64,000 nt of DNA from Massilia sp. WG5. GTDB taxonomy: Bacteria; Pseudomonadota; Gammaproteobacteria; Burkholderiales; Burkholderiaceae_D. The notes beneath the pieces are model-generated. The model searched no databases. It saw only the letters and a program-made list of their open reading frames with translations, and was not told the DNA's origin. Both the position numbers and the translations under genes were made by a program. How positions within the stretch are numbered: the stretch's first letter is position 1; each line of letters begins with the position of its first letter. Below are positions 28,549 through 37,555 of this stretch, piece by piece. The stretch spans positions 4,464,001 to 4,528,000 of the forward strand of contig NZ_CP012640.2 of NCBI RefSeq assembly GCF_001412595.2, in the 5' to 3' direction.

Positions 28549-29106
28549 CTAGTTCCACCAGTGGGACGTGGTCCCGGCTTCCGGCAGGCGGGCCTGGCGG
28601 GCGGCGTGGACGATGCCGGCCTCGACGGCCTGGTCGGCCGTGTAGATGCGCGAGCTGCCGGTGAGATAGCCGCGGATGTCATGCGGGGCGCGCGCGCCGC
28701 GCGTGGCTTCCTCGAAGATGGCGGCGTAGCGCTCGGCGTCGAAGTCGAGGCAGTCGCGCCATTCCGAGATGCGGGCGTGATCCGCCGCCACCAGGTTGCC
28801 GAAACCCCAGTGCAGCGGGTGGATGAGGAAGCGGGTGCCGGGGCAGGCATAGCGCTTCTGGCCGGCCAGGAAGATCGCGACCCCGACCGATTCGACGCTG
28901 CCGACGTTCCACGTGGTGAGGGGCAAGGGAAGGGACTTGAGGAAAAAGTAGAGGGCAAAACCGGCGGTCATGTTGCCGCCCTCGGTCGACATGTGCAGCT
29001 CGATCTCGCTGGCGCCGCTCTGCAGGGCTTGCAGGCACAGGTTGCGCACCGTGCAGGCCGAGTTGGCGTTGATCGGGCCGATGAAATGTACGACGTGCAA
29101 AGTCAT
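28549..29106 (-). CDS. ClpP/crotonase-fold serine protease-like protein
   Basis: A 185-residue protein with the ClpP/crotonase fold. ALQSGASEIELHMSTEGGNMTAGFALYFFLKSL corresponds to the substrate-binding region, GSVESVGVAIFLAG to the catalytic Ser region and ACPGTRFLIHPLHWGFG to the His region. It lacks the full ClpP length and hallmark motifs (PGGS, MASxGA), so it belongs to ClpP-like proteins of phages and accessory systems; activity is uncertain. ATG 29106 follows GGGAGGAA. It is divergent from xdhA and has no clear partner here. Confidence 0.75.
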   Translation of the reverse strand: MTLHVVHFIGPINANSACTVRNLCLQALQSGASEIELHMSTEGGNMTAGFALYFFLKSLPLPLTTWNVGSVESVGVAIFLAGQKRYACPGTRFLIHPLHWGFGNLVAADHARISEWRDCLDFDAERYAAIFEEATRGARAPHDIRGYLTGSSRIYTADQAVEAGIVHAARQARLPEAGTTSHWWN

Positions 29107-29186
29107 TGTTCCTCCCTTGTTGGGCCAAGCATAGCAATTAAAATGGGAGTGAAAGCGCACGGACGCAGGACTATGCGAATTCGCTG

Positions 29187-29211
29187 ATATTCAAAATCAC
29201 CATTTGAATAT
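29187..29211. promoter_or_regulatory. Inverted repeat upstream of xdhA
   Basis: ATATTCAAA (29187-29195) and TTTGAATAT (29203-29211) are perfect arms with a 7-base spacer, in the gap divergent between the ClpP-like gene and xdhA, 55 bases before the xdhA ATG. It fits a dimeric repressor or activator site for the purine catabolic operon. No regulator gene lies next to it. Confidence 0.5.
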
Positions 29212-29266
29212 ACCTGGCGCCCCCACCGGTGTTAATCTCACAAGCTGGGTTAAATCCGAGGCAACG

Positions 29267-30748
<1,482 letters not shown>

Positions 30749-30759
30749 GGAGCCCGACC

Positions 30760-33099
30760 ATGAACGATATGAGCGCACCGGAACCGACGGCGGCGGCGTG
30801 GAGCGCGGTCGGCGTCTCGCGGGCCCACGAATCGGCGCGGCTGCACGTGCTCGGCCAGGCCGACTACACCGACGACATCGACGAGGTCCGCGGCACCCTG
30901 CATGCGGCCCTGGGTTTGTCGAGCAAGCCGCATGCGAAGGTCCTGGCGATCGACCTCGCGCCCGTCCGCGCCAGCCGCGGCGTGGTCGCGGTCTACACGG
31001 CGCAGGACATCCCCGGCGCCAACGATTGCGGCCCCATCATCCACGACGATCCGATCCTGGCCGACGGCCTGGTCCAGTACGTGGGCCAGCCGCTCTTCGT
31101 GGTGGTGGCGGACAGCCACGACAATGCGCGCCGCGCCGCGAAGAAGGGCGTCGTCACGTATGAAGAGCTGCCGGCCATCCTGACGCCGCAGGCGGCCCGC
31201 AAGGCCCAGTCCTGGGTGCTGCCGCCGATGCGCCTGGCGCGCGGCGATGCGCAGGCGGCGTTCGAACGCGCCCCGCACACGGTGAAAGGCGAGCTGCACG
31301 TCGGCGGCCAGGAACAGTTCTACCTCGAAGGCCAGATCGCCTACGCCATCCCGCAGGAAAACGACGGCATGCTGGTGCAGTGCTCGACCCAGCACCCGAG
31401 CGAGATGCAGCACGTGGTCGCGCACGCGCTGGGCCTGCATTCGCATCACGTGGTGGTCGAGTGCCGGCGCATGGGCGGCGGCTTCGGCGGCAAGGAATCG
31501 CAGTCGGCGCTATGGGCCGCGGCGGCCGCGGTGTCGGCCAGGTTGTGCGGCCGCCCGGTCAAGCTGCGCGCCGACCGCGACGACGACATGCTGGTCACCG
31601 GCAAGCGCCACTGCTTCCACTACGAATACGAGGTCGGCTACGACCTTGATGGACGCATCGTCGCGGCGAAAGTCGACATGGTCTCGCGCGCCGGCTTCTC
31701 GGCCGACCTGTCCGGCCCCGTCGCCACGCGCGCGGTCTGCCATTTCGACAATACCTATTACCTGTCCGACGTCGACATCCGCGCCGCCTGCGGCAAGACC
31801 AACACCCAGTCGAACACCGCCTTCCGCGGCTTCGGCGGTCCGCAGGGTGCGATCGCGATGGAGTACGTGCTGGACGAGATCGCCCGCAATCTCGGCCGCG
31901 ACGCGCTGGACGTGCGCAAGCTGAACTTCTACGGCAAGGAAGAGCGCAATGTCACGCCCTACGGCCAGGTCGTCGTCGACAACGTGATCCACGAACTGGT
32001 CGACGAGCTGGAAGGGACCAGCGAATACCGCGCCCGCCGCGCCGCCATCGAAGCCTTCAACGCAGCCAGCCCGGTGCTGAAGAAGGGCCTGGCGCTCACG
32101 CCGGTCAAGTTCGGCATCGCCTTCAACGTCACCCACCTGAACCAGGCCGGCGCGCTGGTGCACGTGTACGTGGACGGTTCCATCCTCGTCAACCACGGCG
32201 GCACCGAAATGGGGCAGGGCGTGAACACCAAGGTGATGCAGGTGGTGGCGCACGAGCTGGGCGTGGACCTGGGCCGCGTGCGCATCACCGCCACCAACAC
32301 CAGCAAGGTCGCGAACACCTCGGCCACCGCGGCGTCCACCGGCGCGGACTTGAACGGCAAGGCGGCCCAGGACGCCGCACGCCGGATTCGCGAGCGCCTG
32401 GCCGCCTTCGCGGCGAAGCAGCACGGCGGCGCGCCGGAGCAGGTGCGCTTCGCGCTGGATACCGTGTTCGTGAATGGCCAGGAAATCCCGTTCGGCGAGC
32501 TGGTGGCCAAAGCCTACCTGGCGCGCACCCAGCTCTGGTCGGACGGCTACTACGCCACCCCGGGCCTGTCCTGGGACCCGAAGACCATGACCGGCCGCCC
32601 CTTCTCCTACTTCGCCTACGGCGCCGCGGTGTCGGAAGTGATCGTCGACACGCTCACCGGCGAATGGAAGCTGCTGCGCGCGGATGCGCTGTACGACGCC
32701 GGCAAATCGCTGAACCCGGCCATCGACATCGGCCAGGTCGAGGGCGCCTTCATCCAGGGCATGGGCTGGCTGACCACCGAGGAATTGTGGTGGAACGAGG
32801 GCGGCAAGCTCATGACCCACGCGCCGTCCACCTATAAAATCCCGGCGGTGTCGGACTGCCCGGAAGACTTCCGCGTGCGCCTGTTCGAGAACCGCAACGT
32901 CGAGGACTCGATCCACCGCTCGAAGGCGGTGGGCGAACCGCCGCTGCTGCTGCCGTTCTCCGTGTTCTTCGCGATCCGCGACGCCATCTCCAGCGTCGGC
33001 GGCCACAAGCGCAATCCGCCCTTGAGCGCGCCGGCGACCTGCGAAGCGATCCTGAATGCCATCGCCGCCGTGCAGGCGGCAAGCCCGGCGGGCGCCTGA
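30760..33099 (+). CDS. xdhB: Xanthine dehydrogenase molybdenum subunit
   Basis: XdhB binds the molybdopterin cofactor and oxidises hypoxanthine and xanthine to urate. The 779-residue product has the ald_xan_dh_C start (SRAHESARLHVLGQADYTDDI), GGQEQFYLEGQIA near residue 182, the molybdenum-loop sequences MGGGFGGKESQS and FRGFGGPQGAIAMEY, and NHGGTEMGQGVNTKVMQV. The C-terminal SKAVGEPPLLLPFSVFFAIRDA contains the glutamate that acts as base. ATG 30760 follows GAGGAG at proper spacing and lies 11 bases after xdhA; a longer frame in the same phase overlaps xdhA and is not real. Confidence 0.97.
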   Translation: MNDMSAPEPTAAAWSAVGVSRAHESARLHVLGQADYTDDIDEVRGTLHAALGLSSKPHAKVLAIDLAPVRASRGVVAVYTAQDIPGANDCGPIIHDDPILADGLVQYVGQPLFVVVADSHDNARRAAKKGVVTYEELPAILTPQAARKAQSWVLPPMRLARGDAQAAFERAPHTVKGELHVGGQEQFYLEGQIAYAIPQENDGMLVQCSTQHPSEMQHVVAHALGLHSHHVVVECRRMGGGFGGKESQSALWAAAAAVSARLCGRPVKLRADRDDDMLVTGKRHCFHYEYEVGYDLDGRIVAAKVDMVSRAGFSADLSGPVATRAVCHFDNTYYLSDVDIRAACGKTNTQSNTAFRGFGGPQGAIAMEYVLDEIARNLGRDALDVRKLNFYGKEERNVTPYGQVVVDNVIHELVDELEGTSEYRARRAAIEAFNAASPVLKKGLALTPVKFGIAFNVTHLNQAGALVHVYVDGSILVNHGGTEMGQGVNTKVMQVVAHELGVDLGRVRITATNTSKVANTSATAASTGADLNGKAAQDAARRIRERLAAFAAKQHGGAPEQVRFALDTVFVNGQEIPFGELVAKAYLARTQLWSDGYYATPGLSWDPKTMTGRPFSYFAYGAAVSEVIVDTLTGEWKLLRADALYDAGKSLNPAIDIGQVEGAFIQGMGWLTTEELWWNEGGKLMTHAPSTYKIPAVSDCPEDFRVRLFENRNVEDSIHRSKAVGEPPLLLPFSVFFAIRDAISSVGGHKRNPPLSAPATCEAILNAIAAVQAASPAGA

Positions 33100-33100
33100 G

Positions 33101-34120
33101 ATGGAAGACTGGTTGAACGCCGCGGCGGAGAGCGCCGGGTCTGCGCATGTGTCCGATCCTGTGCCCAAGGTGCTGGTCACCGTGGCCGTCGTCGAAGGCT
33201 CGGTGCCGCGCGAACCCGGCGCGAAGATGCTGGTCGATGCCGTGCGCCAGTGGGGCACGGTCGGCGGCGGCCACCTGGAGCTGCGCGGCGTCGAGACGGC
33301 GCGCGCGATGCTGGCGCAGGGCGAGGCCCGGCGCCTGGAACGCTTCCCGCTCGGCCCCAGCCTCGGCCAGTGCTGCGGCGGGGTGGTGCAGCTGGCCTTC
33401 GAGCTGCTCGACCACGCCCACGCAAGCCTGCTGGCGGCGCGTCCCGATGAAGACAGCTGGCGCCTGGTGGCGCTGGACGGTGCGCCGGACCTGGCGCTGC
33501 TGGACGCGCGCGGACACCGGCTCCACGGCGGCGAAGCGCCGGACTTTACACGCGAACGCGGCACCCATATCATGCGCGAGCCCGACGGCCGGCGCTGGCT
33601 GGTCGATCAGGTCGAAGCGCCGCGCGCGCACCTGATGCTGTTCGGCGCCGGCCACGTGGGAGCGGCCATCGTGCGCGCCCTGGCCGAGCTGCGCTGCCGC
33701 GTGACCTGGGTCGACGAACGCGAGGACCTGTTTCCCGAACGCGTACCGGCCAATGTGCGCGTCGAAGCCACCGATATCCCTGAAGCGCTGGCGGAACGTG
33801 CTTTACCGGGTACCAGTTTCCTCGTCATGACGCACAGCCATGCGCTCGACCAGCGCCTGGCCGAAACGATCCTGAAGCGTCCAGGTATCGATGCCGACTG
33901 GTTCGGCCTGATCGGATCGAATACCAAACGCAAGCAGTTCGAGCACCGCCTGCGCGAGCGCGGTGTGGCGCAGGCGCGCCTGGACGCCATGGTCTGCCCG
34001 ATCGGGGTGGCCGGCATCGAAGGCAAGGAGCCCGCCGTGATCGCCATCGCCGTGGCCGCGCAACTGCTGATGGTGTGGGAAGCCCGCACCGCACCCATAC
34101 CCTCAACGGAAAGAATCTAA
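33101..34120 (+). CDS. xdhC: Xanthine dehydrogenase accessory protein XdhC
   Basis: XdhC binds the molybdenum cofactor, has it sulfurated and inserts it into XdhB. The 339-residue product has an N-terminal domain with VEGSVPREPGAKMLV and GGGHLELRGVETA, a CCGG motif (LGQCCGGVVQL) for cofactor handling, and a C-terminal Rossmann domain (LMLFGAGHVGAAIVRAL, then the conserved FGLIGSNTKRKQFEHRL). ATG 33101 comes two bases after the xdhB stop, so translation is coupled. guaD follows 5 bases after its stop. Confidence 0.95.
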   Translation: MEDWLNAAAESAGSAHVSDPVPKVLVTVAVVEGSVPREPGAKMLVDAVRQWGTVGGGHLELRGVETARAMLAQGEARRLERFPLGPSLGQCCGGVVQLAFELLDHAHASLLAARPDEDSWRLVALDGAPDLALLDARGHRLHGGEAPDFTRERGTHIMREPDGRRWLVDQVEAPRAHLMLFGAGHVGAAIVRALAELRCRVTWVDEREDLFPERVPANVRVEATDIPEALAERALPGTSFLVMTHSHALDQRLAETILKRPGIDADWFGLIGSNTKRKQFEHRLRERGVAQARLDAMVCPIGVAGIEGKEPAVIAIAVAAQLLMVWEARTAPIPSTERI

Positions 34121-34125
34121 TCTCC

Positions 34126-35430
34126 ATGGACACCCAGAACCTGCAGGCCTACCGAGCGAGCCTGCTGCACTTTCACGCCGATCCGGCCTTCAAGGAAGAC
34201 GCCCATGCCTGGCACGCGGACGGCCTGCTGGTCGTCGAGAACGGCCGGGTCAGGGCGGCCGGCGACTACGACCAGCTTGTGTCCAGCCTGCCGGCCGGCG
34301 TCGAGGTGGTCGACTACCGCGGCAAGATCATCACCCCGGGCTTCATCGACACCCACCTGCATTTTCCGCAGACCGACATGATCGCCTCGCCGGCCCCGGG
34401 CCTGCTGCCCTGGCTGGAGACCTACACCTTCCCGACCGAGCGCCAGTTCCGGGACCCGGCGCACGGGCGCGTGGTGGCCGACTTCTTCCTCGACGAGCTG
34501 CTGCGCAACGGCACCACGACGGCGCTGGTCTACTGCACCGTGCACAAGGAATCGGTCGACGCCTTCTTCGAGGCCAGCCATGCGCGCAACCTGCGCATGG
34601 GCGCCGGCAAGGTGCTGATGGACCGCCACTGCCCGGACTTCCTGCAGGACAGCGCCGACCTGCGCGACAGCGAGGAACTGATCCGGCGCTGGCACAACCA
34701 GGGGAGAAGCATGTATGCGATCACCCCACGCTTCGCGCCGACCTCGACCGAGGCCCAGCTGGCCGCTACCGGCGAGCTGGCGCGCGCGTACCCCGACACC
34801 TTCATCCAGACCCACGTCTCGGAAAACCAGGACGAGTGCAAGTGGGTCGGCGAGCTGTTCCCGCAGCGGCGCAGCTACCTGGACGTGTACGACCACTACG
34901 GCCTGATGCGCCCGCGCGCCATGTACGGCCACTGCATCTGGCTGGACGACACCGACTTCGCGCGCATGGCGGAAACCGGCTCGGCGATCGCCCATTGCCC
35001 GACCTCCAACCTGTTCCTGGGCAGCGGCCTGTTCGACATCGCGCGCGCCGACAATGCGGGTGCGCTGGTCTCGCTGGGCACGGACGTGGGGGCGGGCACC
35101 TCGTTCTCGATATTGCAAACCATGAATGAAGCGTATAAAGTTGCGCGACTGAAAGGCAGCTACCTCCCGGCCCTGCGCATGTTCTATCTCGCGACGCTGG
35201 GTGCCGCACGCAGCATGCAGCTCGAGGGGACGATCGGGAATTTCGTGGCGGGGCTCGAGGCCGATTTCATCGTGCTCGACCCCAAGGCCACGCCGCTGCT
35301 GGCGCGCCGTACCGCGCACAGCAATACGCTCGAGGAAACCCTGTTTGCGCTGGCCCTGCTGGGCGACGACCGCGCCATCCGCGCCACTTACGCGGCCGGG
35401 CGTCTGGTCCACGAGCGGACGCTGCCCTGA
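34126..35430 (+). CDS. guaD: Guanine deaminase
   Basis: GuaD turns guanine into xanthine plus ammonia and so feeds XdhAB. The 434-residue amidohydrolase has PGFIDTHLHFPQTDMIASP (zinc HxH), THVSENQDECKWV (His and Glu), YGHCIWLDDTD (His) and SLGTDVGAGTSFSILQTMNEAYK (Asp), all as in the GuaD family. The ATG giving MDTQNLQAYRASLLHF was chosen, five bases after xdhC. It is the fourth gene of the purine operon. Confidence 0.97.
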   Translation: MDTQNLQAYRASLLHFHADPAFKEDAHAWHADGLLVVENGRVRAAGDYDQLVSSLPAGVEVVDYRGKIITPGFIDTHLHFPQTDMIASPAPGLLPWLETYTFPTERQFRDPAHGRVVADFFLDELLRNGTTTALVYCTVHKESVDAFFEASHARNLRMGAGKVLMDRHCPDFLQDSADLRDSEELIRRWHNQGRSMYAITPRFAPTSTEAQLAATGELARAYPDTFIQTHVSENQDECKWVGELFPQRRSYLDVYDHYGLMRPRAMYGHCIWLDDTDFARMAETGSAIAHCPTSNLFLGSGLFDIARADNAGALVSLGTDVGAGTSFSILQTMNEAYKVARLKGSYLPALRMFYLATLGAARSMQLEGTIGNFVAGLEADFIVLDPKATPLLARRTAHSNTLEETLFALALLGDDRAIRATYAAGRLVHERTLP

Positions 35431-35462
35431 GGTTTCCGCCCACCCAGACAGAGAACACCTTC

Positions 35463-36971
35463 ATGCAGAAGACATTAAGCAGCAGCCTTTCGCTTGTACT
35501 GAGCCTTGCAGCAGCCCTGGCCAGCGCCGGCGCCGGCGCCCGCCCGACCGCCGCCAACGCCAATGAAGCCGCGACCGCGCGCCACTACGCCGCCCTGATC
35601 GCAGGCAGCGAACCGAAGACGGCCGAGCTGACCATGTTCTTCACCCAGATGCCGAAGGGCGGGGACCTGCACCACCATTACTCCGGCGCGCTGTATGCCG
35701 AGACCTATGTCGACTTCCTCGACAAGCAGGGCTACTGCGTCAACAAGCAGACCTACCGCATCGAGACCGACAAGGCGGTGGTCGACGCCGAGCGCGCCAA
35801 GCCGGCGAAAGAGCGCACCTGCCTGGGCACCGCCGAGGTCTACGCCGACGACTTCACCTACCGCGAGCTGCTGCAGCGCTGGTCGAGCAAGGATTTCTAC
35901 AACCACGGCGCGATCCAGGCGCCGCCGGACCGCCAGTTCTTCCAGACCTTCCTGTATTTCGGCCCGGTCTCGAACGCCAACTTCCACGAAGGCCTGGCCG
36001 AGATCAAGGAGCGCGCGATCCGCGAGAACGTCAGCTACATCGAGACCATGTTCAAGCTGTCGCCCTTCGTCGCCAACAAGGACTTCGACGCCCAGGCCTG
36101 GAAAAACGTGCACGACGATGCCGCCTTCGAGGCGCAGATGCGCGCCTGGATGTCCCAGCTCGACCAGGATCCGAAGTTCAACCAGTCGATTGCCGACTTC
36201 GTGGCCAGGATCGACGAGGCCTCGGCCGGCATCGACGACGAGCGCTTCACCATGCGCTACCAGACCTATGTGCTGCGCCTGCTGAATCCGTCCCAGGTGT
36301 TTTCCTCGATGCTGTCCGGCTTCAAGGCCGCCAGCAAGGACAGCAAGATCGTCGGCGTCAACATCGTCGGGCAGGAGAGCCAGATGGTGTCGATGCGCGA
36401 CTACACCCTGCACATGAAGATGTTCCGCTTCCTGAAGTCGGTCTACCCGAAGGTCAAGGTGGCGCTGCATGCCGGCGAGCTGGCCCTGGGCGACGTCCCG
36501 CCGGAAGACCTGCAGTACCACATCGACCAGGCCGTGAACCTGGCCGGCGCCGACCGCATCGGCCACGGCATCGACCTGGCCCACGAGAGCAATGCCGTGG
36601 CCATCATGAAGCGCATGCGCGAGAAGGACATTCCGGTCGAGATCAACCTGACCTCGAACGATTTCATCGAAGGCGTGAAAGGCGAGAACCACCCGGTCAC
36701 CCTGTACCGCAAATATGGCGTGCCGTATGTGATCTCGACCGACGACGCCGGCGTCACCCGCCACAACCTGGCCAACGAGTACGTGCTGTTCGCCAGCCGC
36801 TACAAGCCGGGCTATGCGGAGATCAAGAAGGCCTCGTATGACAGCATCCGCTATTCCTTCCTGGATGCGGCCGAAAAGGCGCGCCTGAGCAAGCAGCTCG
36901 ATGAGCGTTTCGCGAAATTCGAGGCGGAGATCGCGGGCCTGGATAAAGCCAGCGCAGCCCTTAAACGCTGA
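35463..36971 (+). CDS. Exported adenosine deaminase-like protein
   Basis: The 502-residue product has a signal peptide (hydrophobic residues about 9-25, likely cut near AGA or AGARP), so it acts in the periplasm. The deaminase site is complete: zinc HxH in MPKGGDLHHHYSGALYAE, KVKVALHAGELALG (His and Glu), ADRIGHGIDLA (His) and VPYVISTDDAGVTRHNL (Asp pair). The insert between the first and second motifs resembles the secreted ADGF/CECR1 group instead of the cytoplasmic ADA. It would convert adenosine or deoxyadenosine to inosine before import. It lies 32 bases after guaD and probably in the same transcript. Confidence 0.92.
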   Translation: MQKTLSSSLSLVLSLAAALASAGAGARPTAANANEAATARHYAALIAGSEPKTAELTMFFTQMPKGGDLHHHYSGALYAETYVDFLDKQGYCVNKQTYRIETDKAVVDAERAKPAKERTCLGTAEVYADDFTYRELLQRWSSKDFYNHGAIQAPPDRQFFQTFLYFGPVSNANFHEGLAEIKERAIRENVSYIETMFKLSPFVANKDFDAQAWKNVHDDAAFEAQMRAWMSQLDQDPKFNQSIADFVARIDEASAGIDDERFTMRYQTYVLRLLNPSQVFSSMLSGFKAASKDSKIVGVNIVGQESQMVSMRDYTLHMKMFRFLKSVYPKVKVALHAGELALGDVPPEDLQYHIDQAVNLAGADRIGHGIDLAHESNAVAIMKRMREKDIPVEINLTSNDFIEGVKGENHPVTLYRKYGVPYVISTDDAGVTRHNLANEYVLFASRYKPGYAEIKKASYDSIRYSFLDAAEKARLSKQLDERFAKFEAEIAGLDKASAALKR

Positions 36972-36991
36972 GTTTCAGTCAGCTTTCAAAT

Positions 36992-37079
36992 CGTCGTCCC
37001 CGCGCAGGCGGGGATCCAAGTACTGCTGGCGCTATCGAAACGCTCGCAAACTTGGGTCCTCGCCTGCGCGGGGACGACG
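36992..37079. repeat. Paired inverted palindromic repeats
   Basis: Units at 36992-37021 (CGTCGTCCCCGCGCAGGCGG start) and 37049-37079 (inverse), 27 bases apart. The middle contains ATCGAAACGC, also found in the middle of the pair at 62432. It lies after the exported adenosine deaminase gene. Confidence 0.9.
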
Positions 37080-37082
37080 TCG

Positions 37083-37555
37083 TTTAAGTGTCGTATTTAT
37101 GCGGCTAAATTGCATATGCTTATGCTATGGATGTGGTCAACTCGCTACATTTTTCACGCTTTCTTGATGGGTTTGCTCAAAAAACAAGCGAAACGATTTT
37201 TCTGCAGAAACCCTCCCTTATAATCCGGCCGTCAATGGACATAGTGCAATGCACAAGGGAAATGATCATTTGCGAGTGATTTTCTGATGAATTTATATGA
37301 GTTTTGTATAAATTCTTAACGGAAATCATATTTGCCAGGCCTAAGAGCCTCATGCATGATCGGATCAGGATGGTTTTTTAACAAGTTCATCCTCTGATTG
37401 AACAGGTAAACGCGCGACAAATTTGTCGTTCTGTCATCAATCTGAAACGTCCATTCTCTACACTGCCGTGTCGATCTCGGGGCACTTCCCCAAGAATTTG
37501 TGCAGAATCAAAGCTGCTGTTGTCGTACTTACAATAACACTCTAGGGAGTTTGTA
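37083..37555 (+). promoter_or_regulatory. Long leader region of the TonB receptor gene
   Basis: This 473-base gap has no gene and is much richer in A and T than its surroundings. A TATAAT at 37219-37224 has no good -35 box. The clearest element is the Pho box and -10 box at 37431-37464. The untranslated leader from there to the ATG is about 85 bases, with no riboswitch or strong hairpin that I recognise. CTAGGGAG at 37542 gives the ribosome site. Confidence 0.5.
37431..37464 (+). promoter_or_regulatory. Pho box and -10 box (PhoB-type promoter)
   Basis: CTGTCAT CAAT CTGAAAC (37431-37448) matches the 18-base Pho box (CTGTCAT, 4 bases, CTGTCAY) at 12 of 14 half-site positions. TACACT at 37459-37464 lies 10 bases downstream, the spacing PhoB needs to replace a -35 box. 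Half-sites are 11 bases apart. The boxes are seen; PhoB control is inferred. Confidence 0.7.

Noticed and set aside
37219..37224. TATAAT in the leader of the TonB receptor gene as main promoter.
   Set aside because: No -35 box is found 15-19 bases upstream, and a much better PhoB-type arrangement lies nearer the gene.
37083..37555. Purine riboswitch before the TonB receptor.
   Set aside because: No three-way-junction core or conserved loop bases of a purine aptamer were found, and such switches are rare in this group.
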